Below the pieces are notes generated by a model, which saw nothing but the letters and a program-made list of their open reading frames with translations, ran no database searches and was not told where the DNA came from. From Spirosoma luteum DSM 19990 (GTDB lineage: Bacteria > Bacteroidota > Bacteroidia > Cytophagales > Spirosomataceae): a stretch of 64,000 nt of DNA. The position numbers and the translations under genes are program-made. Where the stretch lies: NCBI RefSeq assembly GCF_000374065.1, contig NZ_KB893245.1, forward strand, positions 62,001 to 126,000, given 5' to 3'. Below, in pieces: positions 9,700 to 17,252 of this stretch (position 1 is its first letter; the number at the start of each line of letters is the position of its first letter).

Positions 9700-9831
9700 G
9701 ACAAACAGGCTGAAGCTACGCTTCCCGTACCGAAACTTTTACCCCCAGCCCCTCGTTATTTATCTCATGGGGTGTTGATTACCGTTTGCAATAAATTGAA
9801 ATCCAACACTTCCTTATCCCTGAATCTATTT

Positions 9832-11109
9832 ATGATCGATAACACTAAGCCACCCGAAACAGCCGTACTCGTTGCCCTGATTACGCAGAAGCAAACCGCC
9901 GACCAGACGAAGGAATATCTGGACGAACTGGCGTTTCTGGCCGAAACATCGGGGGTGACGACTGTTCAGGCGTTTACGCAAAAAATGGACCGGCCTGATA
10001 CGCGCACATTTGTGGGCAAAGGCAAACTGGAAGAAATACAGACGTTTATTCTTGATAATCCCGTTGACTCCGTCATTTTTGATGATGACCTGACACCTGC
10101 GCAGGTGCGGAACCTTGAAGATAGCTTTAAGGATGTCAAAGTGCTGGACCGAAGCCTGCTTATCCTGAATATTTTTTCGATGCGGGCGCAAACGGCCCAA
10201 TCGCGTGTGCAGGTTGAGTTAGCGCAATACCAATACATGTACCCCCGACTGACCCGGATGTGGAGTCACTTGACCAGCCAGAAAGGGGGGGTAGGTATGC
10301 GCGGACCTGGTGAGAAAGAACTCGAAACTGACCGGCGGATCGTGAAAGACCGGATTTCGTTTCTGAAGGAAAAACTCGCCAAAATCGACAAGCAAAGCCA
10401 GACCCGCCGGAAAGAACGGGACCGCCTGGTACGCGTCGCCCTTGTGGGGTATACCAACGTAGGCAAATCGACACTGATGCGGACGATGGCTAAAACCGAC
10501 GTTTTTGCCGAAAATAAACTCTTCGCCACGGTCGATTCAACAGTGCGAAAGGTAACGCTGGGTAATATCCCCTTCCTGCTGACAGATACCGTCGGGTTCA
10601 TTCGAAAGTTACCAACGATGTTGATCGAGTCGTTTAAATCTACCCTTGACGAAGTACGGGAAGCTGATATTCTGGTTCACGTGGTAGATGTATCGCATCC
10701 TAACTTTGAGGAGCAGATTGAAGTCGTCAACTCAACACTGGCCGATATCAAAGCCGCCGATAAGCCGATGGTGCTGGTATTCAACAAGATGGACCGATTT
10801 GTTCCGAAAGAAGAATGGACAGATCAGACTAATTCAAGTGATGATGAGGATTTCGCCGACATGCAGGAGGATGTGATTGTTCCGGTAGCTGTACGAAAGC
10901 AAACCGCGTTGGCTTATTTGAAGAAGACTTATCTTACCAAAAAAGCTGACTATGTGACCTTTATCTCTGCCGAAACCGGCGAGAATGTCAGTGAACTGCG
11001 GGAGTTGCTATATGATCTGGTGAAAGAGAGACATTACCAGATTTATCCAAACTGGGTTCACGTCCCCCTTTCTGAATCGGCAGAGTACGGCGATGGTTTG
11101 GCGAGTTAG
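9832..11109 (+). CDS. hflX: Ribosome-splitting GTPase HflX
   Basis: HflX is a GTPase that binds the 50S subunit and splits stalled ribosomes under stress. The ATG at 9832 is chosen because the 20 codons before it, from a GTG at 9772, do not match the family. The N-terminal domain includes TFVGKGKLEEI and GPGEKELETDRR, the Gly-rich HflX signature. The G domain follows: G1 GYTNVGKST (about residues 206-214), G3 DTVGFIRKLP (about 251) and G4 NKMD (about 318). A short acidic insert (SSDDEDFADMQED) follows G4 and may be lineage specific. Predicted length is 425 residues, normal for the family. It ends just before a terminator and the tRNA-Arg gene. Confidence 0.93.
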   Translation: MIDNTKPPETAVLVALITQKQTADQTKEYLDELAFLAETSGVTTVQAFTQKMDRPDTRTFVGKGKLEEIQTFILDNPVDSVIFDDDLTPAQVRNLEDSFKDVKVLDRSLLILNIFSMRAQTAQSRVQVELAQYQYMYPRLTRMWSHLTSQKGGVGMRGPGEKELETDRRIVKDRISFLKEKLAKIDKQSQTRRKERDRLVRVALVGYTNVGKSTLMRTMAKTDVFAENKLFATVDSTVRKVTLGNIPFLLTDTVGFIRKLPTMLIESFKSTLDEVREADILVHVVDVSHPNFEEQIEVVNSTLADIKAADKPMVLVFNKMDRFVPKEEWTDQTNSSDDEDFADMQEDVIVPVAVRKQTALAYLKKTYLTKKADYVTFISAETGENVSELRELLYDLVKERHYQIYPNWVHVPLSESAEYGDGLAS

Positions 11110-11139
11110 CAGATTTTCGGCAATTTTGTATTCTGGAGC

Positions 11140-11168
11140 GAGCGGCCATTAGTGACCGCTCCTTTTTT
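11140..11168 (+). terminator. Terminator after hflX
   Basis: A GAGCGG/CCGCTC stem with a 10-nt loop is followed by six T residues (11163-11168). The T-run touches the first base of the tRNA-Arg gene, so hflX transcription is closed off right before the tRNA. Confidence 0.7.
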
Positions 11169-11240
11169 GGTCCCGTAGTTCAACGGATAGAATAAGCGTT
11201 TCCTAAACGCTTGATATGGGTTCGATTCCCGTCGGGACTA
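11169..11240 (+). tRNA. tRNA-Arg (anticodon CCT)
   Basis: The sequence folds as a full cloverleaf. The acceptor stem pairs GGTCCCG with CGGGACT, with one G-U closing pair. The D arm is GTTC/GAAT. The anticodon stem is AGCGT/ACGCT with loop TTCCTAA, giving anticodon CCT at 11202-11204. The T arm is ATGGG/CCCGT with loop TTCGATT. It decodes AGG arginine codons. CCA is not encoded. Its 3' end is the left attachment site of the integrated element; the gene remains intact after insertion. Confidence 0.93.
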
Positions 11241-11241
11241 C
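11227..11241 (+). repeat. attL core, 15-bp direct repeat
   Basis: The core TCCCGTCGGGACTAC covers the 3' side of the T arm, the acceptor strand and the discriminator of tRNA-Arg. The same 15 bases recur at 26708-26722. Insertion into the tRNA 3' end with regeneration of the gene is usual for tyrosine recombinases. Confidence 0.85.
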
Positions 11242-11245
11242 ATGT

Positions 11246-11291
11246 AAATAAGGTTAAATATCTGTAAATAAGATAGTTAACCTTATTTTTT
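11246..11291 (+). terminator. Element-encoded terminator after tRNA-Arg
   Basis: An AT-rich 12-bp stem (AAATAAGGTTAA with TTAACCTTATTT) is followed by further T residues. It lies just inside the left end of the element and would end transcription coming from the tRNA. The chromosome's own terminator now sits beyond the right end (26724-26758). Confidence 0.65.
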
Positions 11292-11296
11292 ATTGC

Positions 11297-11319
11297 TTTG
11301 TTGACTGCTTTGTTGACGG
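11297..11319 (+). repeat. Left arm repeats, candidate integrase sites
   Basis: Two direct copies, TTTGTTGACTG (11297-11307) and TTTGTTGACGG (11309-11319), are spaced 12 bp apart. The same motif with the same 12-bp spacing and orientation recurs near the right end at 26568-26590. Sharing by both ends and nearness to the att core suggest arm-type binding sites for the integrase or excisionase. Confidence 0.6.
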
Positions 11320-11331
11320 ATTAGTATAATT

Positions 11332-11940
11332 TCACCTGAAATTGTCTTGAAAGTATTCGTCAAAACTTTTTGGTGTCCGTCCTTTAGATATATCATACGC
11401 TCGTTCTAATATCAGAGCTTTTCTCATTTTTGGGGTTGGTTTACCCCGATAATGCTTCTTAGCATATCGCTTATACACTTGATCATAAACACCATCTAAT
11501 TTGAGTTCTGGGCCGAACGTCTTATCTATCCATCGGTAATGTTTGGAATGAGTTTGACTTTCATACAAAGTACCTGTATGGGCTTTACGAGATGCAAAGT
11601 ATTTGTCGGTCAGGTACAATGTCCGGCAACGTTCGCCAGTTAGCGGACAGACAAAGTACCAGACCTTTCCCTTACCTAAGTTACTTGGTATCTGCACCAA
11701 ATCGACCCGGTAGTTTATTTGCTCAGTCTTGTTGAATGTATAGTGCAACTCAATATAACCGCCTTCTCCAAACAGGTTAACTGCTATATCAACTGTACCC
11801 GTTGTCTCTCCTCTACGGGTCCAATTTATCGAACCAGAACAACGGGCTTGATTAATCATAAAACCAAGCCTTTTTAGGTCGGCCAAAGTCAATTTCTTTA
11901 GTTCATCATATTTATAGGAAAAATCTGAAATTCTGCCCAT
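11332..11940 (-). CDS. Hypothetical protein with degenerate zinc-ribbon-like segment
   Basis: This 202-residue protein is not firmly recognised. The central part (WYFVCPLTGERCRTLYLTD, then a segment ending GTLYESQTHSKHYR) resembles a common prophage-associated family whose usual form has two CxxC-type pairs and a C-R-H-C-x-G-L-x-Y-x-S-Q block. Here most of those cysteines are missing (CPLTGERC keeps two; SRKAHTGTLYES has none), so metal binding may be lost. It is the leftmost gene of the element, in AT-rich DNA, a usual place for cargo. The function is unknown. Confidence 0.6.
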   Translation of the reverse strand: MGRISDFSYKYDELKKLTLADLKRLGFMINQARCSGSINWTRRGETTGTVDIAVNLFGEGGYIELHYTFNKTEQINYRVDLVQIPSNLGKGKVWYFVCPLTGERCRTLYLTDKYFASRKAHTGTLYESQTHSKHYRWIDKTFGPELKLDGVYDQVYKRYAKKHYRGKPTPKMRKALILERAYDISKGRTPKSFDEYFQDNFR

Positions 11941-12013
11941 AATAAAAGTATAGAAAATAGTTTATTGATATACAAATTAGGTGCAAATTGAAATAGTATT
12001 TAAAGATTAGTAA

Positions 12014-13069
12014 TTATTTGCTATCAATTTGTATTTCTTCATTTAATATTTTTCTGAATCTGATTAGAAAATACAGCAGATTCAGTATTAATATAATTGA
12101 GGAAATACTCGCTAATTTTAGTACTAATATATCTTCGAGTTTAAATGATGTTAGAAGCAAGGGAAGTAGAACTCCCGAAATAATAGTCAAAAGTAAAATA
12201 GTCAGAGAGAAATCTAAGTAATTCGGTAAACCAAGTGTATTATAATAAGTTAATTTATATAATCTAGGAATGATATATCCGTCAAATTCGCTTCCTATTT
12301 CTCCAAGAAGAACTCTGTCAAATTGTTTTTCGCCATATTTCTTTGGATTTATTTTCTTACAAAGTTGAAGTATTGCTTCTTTGTCATTATGGCTAATAGC
12401 TGCGAACTTAAAACAGTCTGCATATTCTGCCCATTTATAATCTAGATGCGTCCAAAGCACATTAGCACAATTAGTGACTGTCCATTTTTCTAGTATTTCT
12501 AATGGATAGATATAATTATGATCGTAGCTATCATATAACTCAGACTGCCAATGATTTCGACTGCCTTCAAGTAAGCTTTTTATTCCAAGATATAGACCTG
12601 CTCCACAAATTTGAGTTTCCTGAAAATATGCCTGTTTTAATTCTTCAATGTTTTCCTCATATTCATAATACTGTAACTTGATAACAAAGTAATCTAATTT
12701 CTTATACTTGTTATCAAGTTTCATCTTCATTACGCTGTTCCAGAACTCGTGTGAGTTTTTTAGTGTAAGTGCTATTCTTCTGAAATCCGTCAACTTATTT
12801 GAAAGCTCTGTTATTTCCTTAAGTCTTTCAAGTCTTTCTTGTCTAATCTGAATAACTTTTGAAACAATAAAGGTTATAAGTATAGCAGAAAAAATTGCAG
12901 AAAACTGAATTATGTTATTAAGGAGTTGATTAGCTTCTTCCCTCTTGTTTAGGGGATGGGTTTCAAACAATTTCCATAGAATAGAGAACGCTATTATCAA
13001 TATAAAAACTATTCTTTTATCGCTTGTCTTCCAGAATCGATTAAATGAATTTGAAAATTGTTGAACCAT
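12014..13069 (-). CDS. Membrane protein of unknown function, element cargo
   Basis: This 351-residue protein has two hydrophobic helices near the N-terminus (about residues 20-36 and 52-70) and two near the C-terminus (about 284-305 and 318-340). They enclose a charged, helix-rich central domain of about 200 residues. I recognise no domain. The coding sequence is strongly AT-rich compared with the neighbouring R-M genes, which points to separate acquisition. Its place next to a restriction gene at the cargo end of the element makes a defence role (for instance an abortive-infection membrane effector) conceivable, but nothing in the sequence shows it. Confidence 0.6.
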   Translation of the reverse strand: MVQQFSNSFNRFWKTSDKRIVFILIIAFSILWKLFETHPLNKREEANQLLNNIIQFSAIFSAILITFIVSKVIQIRQERLERLKEITELSNKLTDFRRIALTLKNSHEFWNSVMKMKLDNKYKKLDYFVIKLQYYEYEENIEELKQAYFQETQICGAGLYLGIKSLLEGSRNHWQSELYDSYDHNYIYPLEILEKWTVTNCANVLWTHLDYKWAEYADCFKFAAISHNDKEAILQLCKKINPKKYGEKQFDRVLLGEIGSEFDGYIIPRLYKLTYYNTLGLPNYLDFSLTILLLTIISGVLLPLLLTSFKLEDILVLKLASISSIILILNLLYFLIRFRKILNEEIQIDSK

Positions 13070-13152
13070 GTTATAAACTTCAACGATTTGTGTATTGATA
13101 ATTAAAAATATGGCCCTATTCTTAAACCTACATTCTTAGAGAAGATGAGGTT

Positions 13153-15819
13153 TTAATCTTCTCTATCTGCTTTGGCAACTAGCCCTTTTAAACTATCAAC
13201 GTGCCAAAATTGAACGCCGTTGCTTTCAAACTCGGCAAAGTGAGCCTTACCACAATCTATCTTCAGTTTTTCAATTTCCCGTAGTAATTGCGTGTCCAAT
13301 GTTGATTTGGTTTCAGCTACGAAGTAGATACGCTGGCTACCTTCAAACAATACAGCCCAATCGGGTACGTAGTTGCCTATTGGTGTGGGAATTTTAAAAC
13401 CCCTCGGTAGTTTGAAATAGAATTTTACGTTTTCGTCGGCTTCACATTCGCGGGCAAATCTGGTTTCAACGTCACTATCAATGGGTACATAGTTGAATAG
13501 TGTTTTCTGCTCTCTGCTAACTTTGAATAAATTGCTGAGGTATGTTTCTATCTCTTCATCCTGAAACAGTTGCATAGCGTATTCCTGACCCTGTATTTGC
13601 TCATACTTAATGCCGTTGACCATTAGTCGGTTTAGTGTTCGCTGAATACAGGATACCACGTTATCCAAGAATTGCTGAGGATTGTTTGTAATCTCAGCCA
13701 ACCGCTCTGAACCTTTCAGTATTTCAAAGATGGTTTGTCTTGTTAGGTCAACTTTACCCTGAATGTAAGCGTAAACGTCTGGTACGGGCTGAGCATTAGG
13801 CCGAATCTTTTCCTGCTTACGACCCATCAACTGAGTAGTCAAACCCCGTCCCTCTTCCATGCTTACTAAAGCCGTTTCAGAAACGATCTGAGGTCTAACC
13901 GTTGGCGGCATTTTGCGTACCTCTTCAATAGCTCGTTTGGTTAGTTCGCTAGTGTCGTATGAAACCCGGTAACGGGTCCGGTTCTTGATCTTATCCCATA
14001 ACTCAAAAAATTCCGGGTAGTTGTCCGGTATCAGTTGTTTGCTGAGTTTGATTTGGGCCTTTTCGTTGGCATTTCTGATCTTGCCTTTGAATGATTCGCC
14101 TGTATCCTCCTCAATCTCTTTTTGTAGGGTATTAGCAAAATCCTGGTACGTTTCGTTTGCGATGACGGTCAAAACGTTAATAGTCTTATCCTGAACCCTT
14201 GCGCCCTCACTGTCAACACAGAGCCGCAAACCCCTGCCTATTTCCTGCCGTTTTTTGAGTTCAGACCGACTTTCGTTCAGGGTACAAATCTGAAACACGT
14301 TCGGGTTATCCCATCCTTCCCGTAAGGCACTATGCGAAAAGATAAAGCGTAACGGCTCCTCACTACTTAACAGCCGTTCTTTATCCTTCATTATCAGGTT
14401 ATATGTATCATCGTCGGCTTTAGTGGCTCCGTTCGTGTCCTTTGCCCGGCCTTTATCAGTTGAAAAGTACCCGTTATGTACGTCGGACACGTTGAACGGA
14501 ATAACGCCCTGGTTAATTGGCCGGGCCGCTATCTCCATATAGAGTTCTTCAAACCAGTTGGCAAACTTACCAGGTAAGATGTTACCCCCGGTATCGTAGC
14601 CCCGGTAGTTGGCTACCCGGTCAATGAAGAACAGAGACAGTACTTTAATGCCCTTTTTGGATAACCGGCGTTCTTTCTCAAAATGTCGTTCGATGGTCCG
14701 CTTTACCATGAACTTTAGTACATCGTCGTTTAGTCCCCCTTGCGATTGGCCAACGTTAAGAACCAACCCGTTTGAAAACTCTAAACAATCCTCAGCAGCA
14801 TTGATGCTATTGATTATAAAGCCATCCTGATACATAGCCCGGCCATTGGATAGGGCGAACAGATCAGAGCCAACCTCAGCCGCTACGGTCTTTGGTTTTG
14901 CGCCTGTAGCATCGTTAACGTAGATTGTTAGTTTGGCCTTAATATTCCGCTTTGCGGCCTGTATGCTGTCCAACTGGATAAAGGCCGAATTATAATCCCG
15001 CTCAGCCTGTATGCCATCTATTTCAATCTGTTTAACTAAGCCCAACTCATACGCCTTTACGGGCGAAAGTCGGTAAATCAGATTATAATAATTCTTGTGC
15101 GTGGCCGAATACCGTAGGGTTTTCATTGGGTTTAAATCGGCAATCGCTTTAACCCGAACCGCTGTTTCCATGTTTTGCGGTTCGTCAATAATCACAATAG
15201 GGTTAGTACTGGTAACATATTCGATTGGCCGAATACCCGTTTCCCGCAACTGATTGATAACATTATCGTCGCGAGTGAAGCTGTCGATATTTAGAACCAG
15301 AATTTGCAGACTGTTGGCCGTTGCAAAACTCCGCAAGGCTGACAGTTTTTTGCTGTCATAAACGGAGTAATCTAAAGCCGGGTTATTGTACAGGTTTTGA
15401 AAATGCTGTTGAGTAATGGTCAGGTTCTTTAGTGTTCCTTCCCGTATGGCCACACTCGGAACTACAATAACAAACTTTTTGAAGCCATACCGCTGGTTAA
15501 GTTCATAGATGGTCCGTAAGTAGGTGTAGGTCTTGCCCGTTCCGGTTTCCATTTCAACTGTAAAGTGTCGACCATACCAATCGTTACCGTTTGCTAACTG
15601 GTTGCTGTCCTGAACAGCTTTGAGGTTGATTTGCAGTTGATCGTCGGTTAAAATCAGGTTGTTGGCTACTCCGTTTTGAGTAAGGATTAAGCCGCTTCCA
15701 AAGTCAGAAAACGTCACTTCAAAGTCGCTTTGGTGTAAAGGTTGGCCCTGAAACAGACTGACAACGGAATTGATAGCCGTTCGCTGGTACTGCTGATTGC
15801 TGTCAAACTGTAATCTCAT
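13153..15819 (-). CDS. res: Type III restriction enzyme, Res subunit
   Basis: The 888-residue protein has a helicase core followed by a nuclease. Motifs in order are Walker A ETGTGKT (residues 91-97), motif II DEPQ (212-215), motif III SAT (238-240), the segment REGWDNPNVFQICTL and motif VI QEIGRGLRLC. Near the C-terminus is PDWAVLF followed by FVAETK, a PD-(D/E)xK nuclease site. DEPQ and this arrangement are typical of type III Res proteins, which translocate or switch on DNA with Mod and cut near the recognition site. Its partner mod is on the same strand at 17245-19194, but two plus-strand genes lie between them, so res needs its own promoter, which is visible at 15879-15886. Confidence 0.92.
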   Translation of the reverse strand: MRLQFDSNQQYQRTAINSVVSLFQGQPLHQSDFEVTFSDFGSGLILTQNGVANNLILTDDQLQINLKAVQDSNQLANGNDWYGRHFTVEMETGTGKTYTYLRTIYELNQRYGFKKFVIVVPSVAIREGTLKNLTITQQHFQNLYNNPALDYSVYDSKKLSALRSFATANSLQILVLNIDSFTRDDNVINQLRETGIRPIEYVTSTNPIVIIDEPQNMETAVRVKAIADLNPMKTLRYSATHKNYYNLIYRLSPVKAYELGLVKQIEIDGIQAERDYNSAFIQLDSIQAAKRNIKAKLTIYVNDATGAKPKTVAAEVGSDLFALSNGRAMYQDGFIINSINAAEDCLEFSNGLVLNVGQSQGGLNDDVLKFMVKRTIERHFEKERRLSKKGIKVLSLFFIDRVANYRGYDTGGNILPGKFANWFEELYMEIAARPINQGVIPFNVSDVHNGYFSTDKGRAKDTNGATKADDDTYNLIMKDKERLLSSEEPLRFIFSHSALREGWDNPNVFQICTLNESRSELKKRQEIGRGLRLCVDSEGARVQDKTINVLTVIANETYQDFANTLQKEIEEDTGESFKGKIRNANEKAQIKLSKQLIPDNYPEFFELWDKIKNRTRYRVSYDTSELTKRAIEEVRKMPPTVRPQIVSETALVSMEEGRGLTTQLMGRKQEKIRPNAQPVPDVYAYIQGKVDLTRQTIFEILKGSERLAEITNNPQQFLDNVVSCIQRTLNRLMVNGIKYEQIQGQEYAMQLFQDEEIETYLSNLFKVSREQKTLFNYVPIDSDVETRFARECEADENVKFYFKLPRGFKIPTPIGNYVPDWAVLFEGSQRIYFVAETKSTLDTQLLREIEKLKIDCGKAHFAEFESNGVQFWHVDSLKGLVAKADRED

Positions 15820-15878
15820 AAGACTACTATATCAGTATAGATTTGAATTTGTAAGGCATGATATTTGTTGTTTCTGAA

Positions 15879-15886
15879 CAAAAGTA
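15879..15886 (-). promoter_or_regulatory. -7 promoter element for res
   Basis: TACTTTTG, read on the minus strand, matches the Bacteroidota TAnnTTTG box and lies 60 bp before the res start. The identical octamer serves the divergent gene on the other strand. Confidence 0.5.
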
Positions 15887-15953
15887 GGACAGTGTATAGT
15901 AATACCATACCGGGTAGTTAGAATCCCTCCCCTCAATGCTTCTGATTACTTTG

Positions 15954-15961
15954 TACTTTTG
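15954..15961 (+). promoter_or_regulatory. -7 promoter element for the TA-like pair
   Basis: TACTTTTG on the plus strand matches TAnnTTTG and lies 20 bp before the ATG at 15982, leaving a leader of about a dozen bases. I see no convincing -33 TTTG. Confidence 0.5.
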
Positions 15962-15981
15962 CCTAAAACTGGTAAGTTTTA

Positions 15982-16965
15982 ATGCTCGAAGCACTTAAAG
16001 ACATCGCATTTAGGTTTCAGATCGACCCAACCGCTACTGTTGGACACGCGGCCCGTATATCCTCTGTTATCAGTGTATTACAGGCTTTTAACCAATCTTA
16101 TCTGAGTTTCCTAGAAGTTGAATTTTTCAAAAACGAAGCTTTTGAAAAAGCTTACCAGACAAATCCCAAAGTTTTAGATTCACTTAAAGCTGACCTTGAA
16201 TTGCTGATTGTTGATCTGAAATTCGGTAGCTTTGAAGCAGCCGCAGCCCCCAACCTACTTGATGCAACATTATTTAATGAATCCGTAAACGGTTGGAAAA
16301 AGAAGACATTTCAAGACTATAAAGAAGACGTTTTGTATGCCAACTACTTTGATATAGCTTATGTACGTCGAACGGTTGACCGTTTTACGGATGAAGAAAG
16401 GTCTAAAATCTACAAACCGCTTTTTGCCGTAGTTGGTCCTGATCGACCTTATCGGGTAAACATTCTTGACAAGCAAGGGAAAACTCGTAAAGTGCTATCT
16501 CAGCCTAAAGGATATACAGATTTCTATGTTCCTAAGTTGGAACGTATTTCTCCCCCAGAAGATGAACTCCATACAGTTCAGTTCGTAGCTCAGGTACGTA
16601 AAAGCGATGATTATGAAAACTATCCACTTAATAAACGTAACATTAAACAAGTGTTGTTCGCTGAACGGTTAGAACACAATACATATCCATTCAAACCAAA
16701 GGTTATTGTGTTTGAGGATACAACCTACATTCTGTCTGAGCCGTTAGTTTGTGAGGTTAATTATGACGATGAAAGCTATATCATCCGTAACGAACGGTTA
16801 GACCTTACCGTTTGGGGGGACAGCCGGGATGAAGCCGAAACAGCTTTTTCGTTTGCTTTCGATTCACTATACCAAAACTTTGCTGAGGAGTCGGATGAAC
16901 TTCTTTCCGACGATGCAAAAAGCCTTAAATCTGATTTGTCTTCGTTAGTAAAGATTAAGAAATGA
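15982..16965 (+). CDS. Hypothetical protein, possible antitoxin partner
   Basis: This 327-residue protein has no named domain that I can identify. Its C-terminus (ERLDLTVWGDSRDEAETAFSF and the following acidic helix) weakly recalls the G-D-(S/T)-x-x-E-A pattern of HicB-type antitoxins, preceded by strands (TTYILSEPLVCEVNYDDESY). Its stop overlaps the start of the next gene in ATGA (16962-16965), so the two are probably translationally coupled. It sits on the opposite strand between type III mod and res, an uncommon place. It could be the antitoxin of a large HicAB-like pair or an R-M accessory protein. Both ideas are inference. Confidence 0.6.
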   Translation: MLEALKDIAFRFQIDPTATVGHAARISSVISVLQAFNQSYLSFLEVEFFKNEAFEKAYQTNPKVLDSLKADLELLIVDLKFGSFEAAAAPNLLDATLFNESVNGWKKKTFQDYKEDVLYANYFDIAYVRRTVDRFTDEERSKIYKPLFAVVGPDRPYRVNILDKQGKTRKVLSQPKGYTDFYVPKLERISPPEDELHTVQFVAQVRKSDDYENYPLNKRNIKQVLFAERLEHNTYPFKPKVIVFEDTTYILSEPLVCEVNYDDESYIIRNERLDLTVWGDSRDEAETAFSFAFDSLYQNFAEESDELLSDDAKSLKSDLSSLVKIKK

Positions 16966-17252
16966 AGCCCCGAAAAACCAAAGATTTACAGCAAGTCCTG
17001 GAAAAGAAAGGCTTTATGCTGAACCCGGCCAAAGATCACCATCAATTCTATTCGTTGTTCATTGACGGTAAAAAGCAGGTTGTTTATACCTACCTCAGTC
17101 ACGGCGGGAAAGAATACGGCAAAACCCTAATGGGTTCAGTGAAAAAGCAGTTGAAATTTACCGACATCCAAAAGGCCGAAGATTTCTTTGATTGCCCTAT
17201 GTCGGCAGAAAAATACGTTGAAATGCTACGGGAAGACGGCCATATCAAATAA
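16962..17252 (+). CDS. HicA-like small protein (putative toxin)
   Basis: This 96-residue protein resembles HicA/YcfA mRNA interferases of the dsRBD-like fold: LQQVLEKKGFMLNPAKDHHQFY corresponds to the usual helix, GF turn and S/D-H-H block, followed by strands and the segment THLSHGGKEYG-like YLSHGGKEYGKTLMGSVKKQ, which parallels the H-x-G-K-E-(L/Y) and I/V-KKQ part of the family. HicA cleaves RNA via a conserved histidine. It is coupled to the upstream gene by an ATGA overlap and its 3' end overlaps the mod stop by 8 bp, tail to tail. It is longer than a canonical HicA (about 60-80 residues), with an acidic helical tail. A non-toxic RNA-binding role is possible. Confidence 0.55.
   Translation: MKPRKTKDLQQVLEKKGFMLNPAKDHHQFYSLFIDGKKQVVYTYLSHGGKEYGKTLMGSVKKQLKFTDIQKAEDFFDCPMSAEKYVEMLREDGHIK

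Noticed and set aside
9772-9831. GTG start of hflX
   Set aside because: The 20 extra residues do not match the HflX N-terminus; the ATG at 9832 does.
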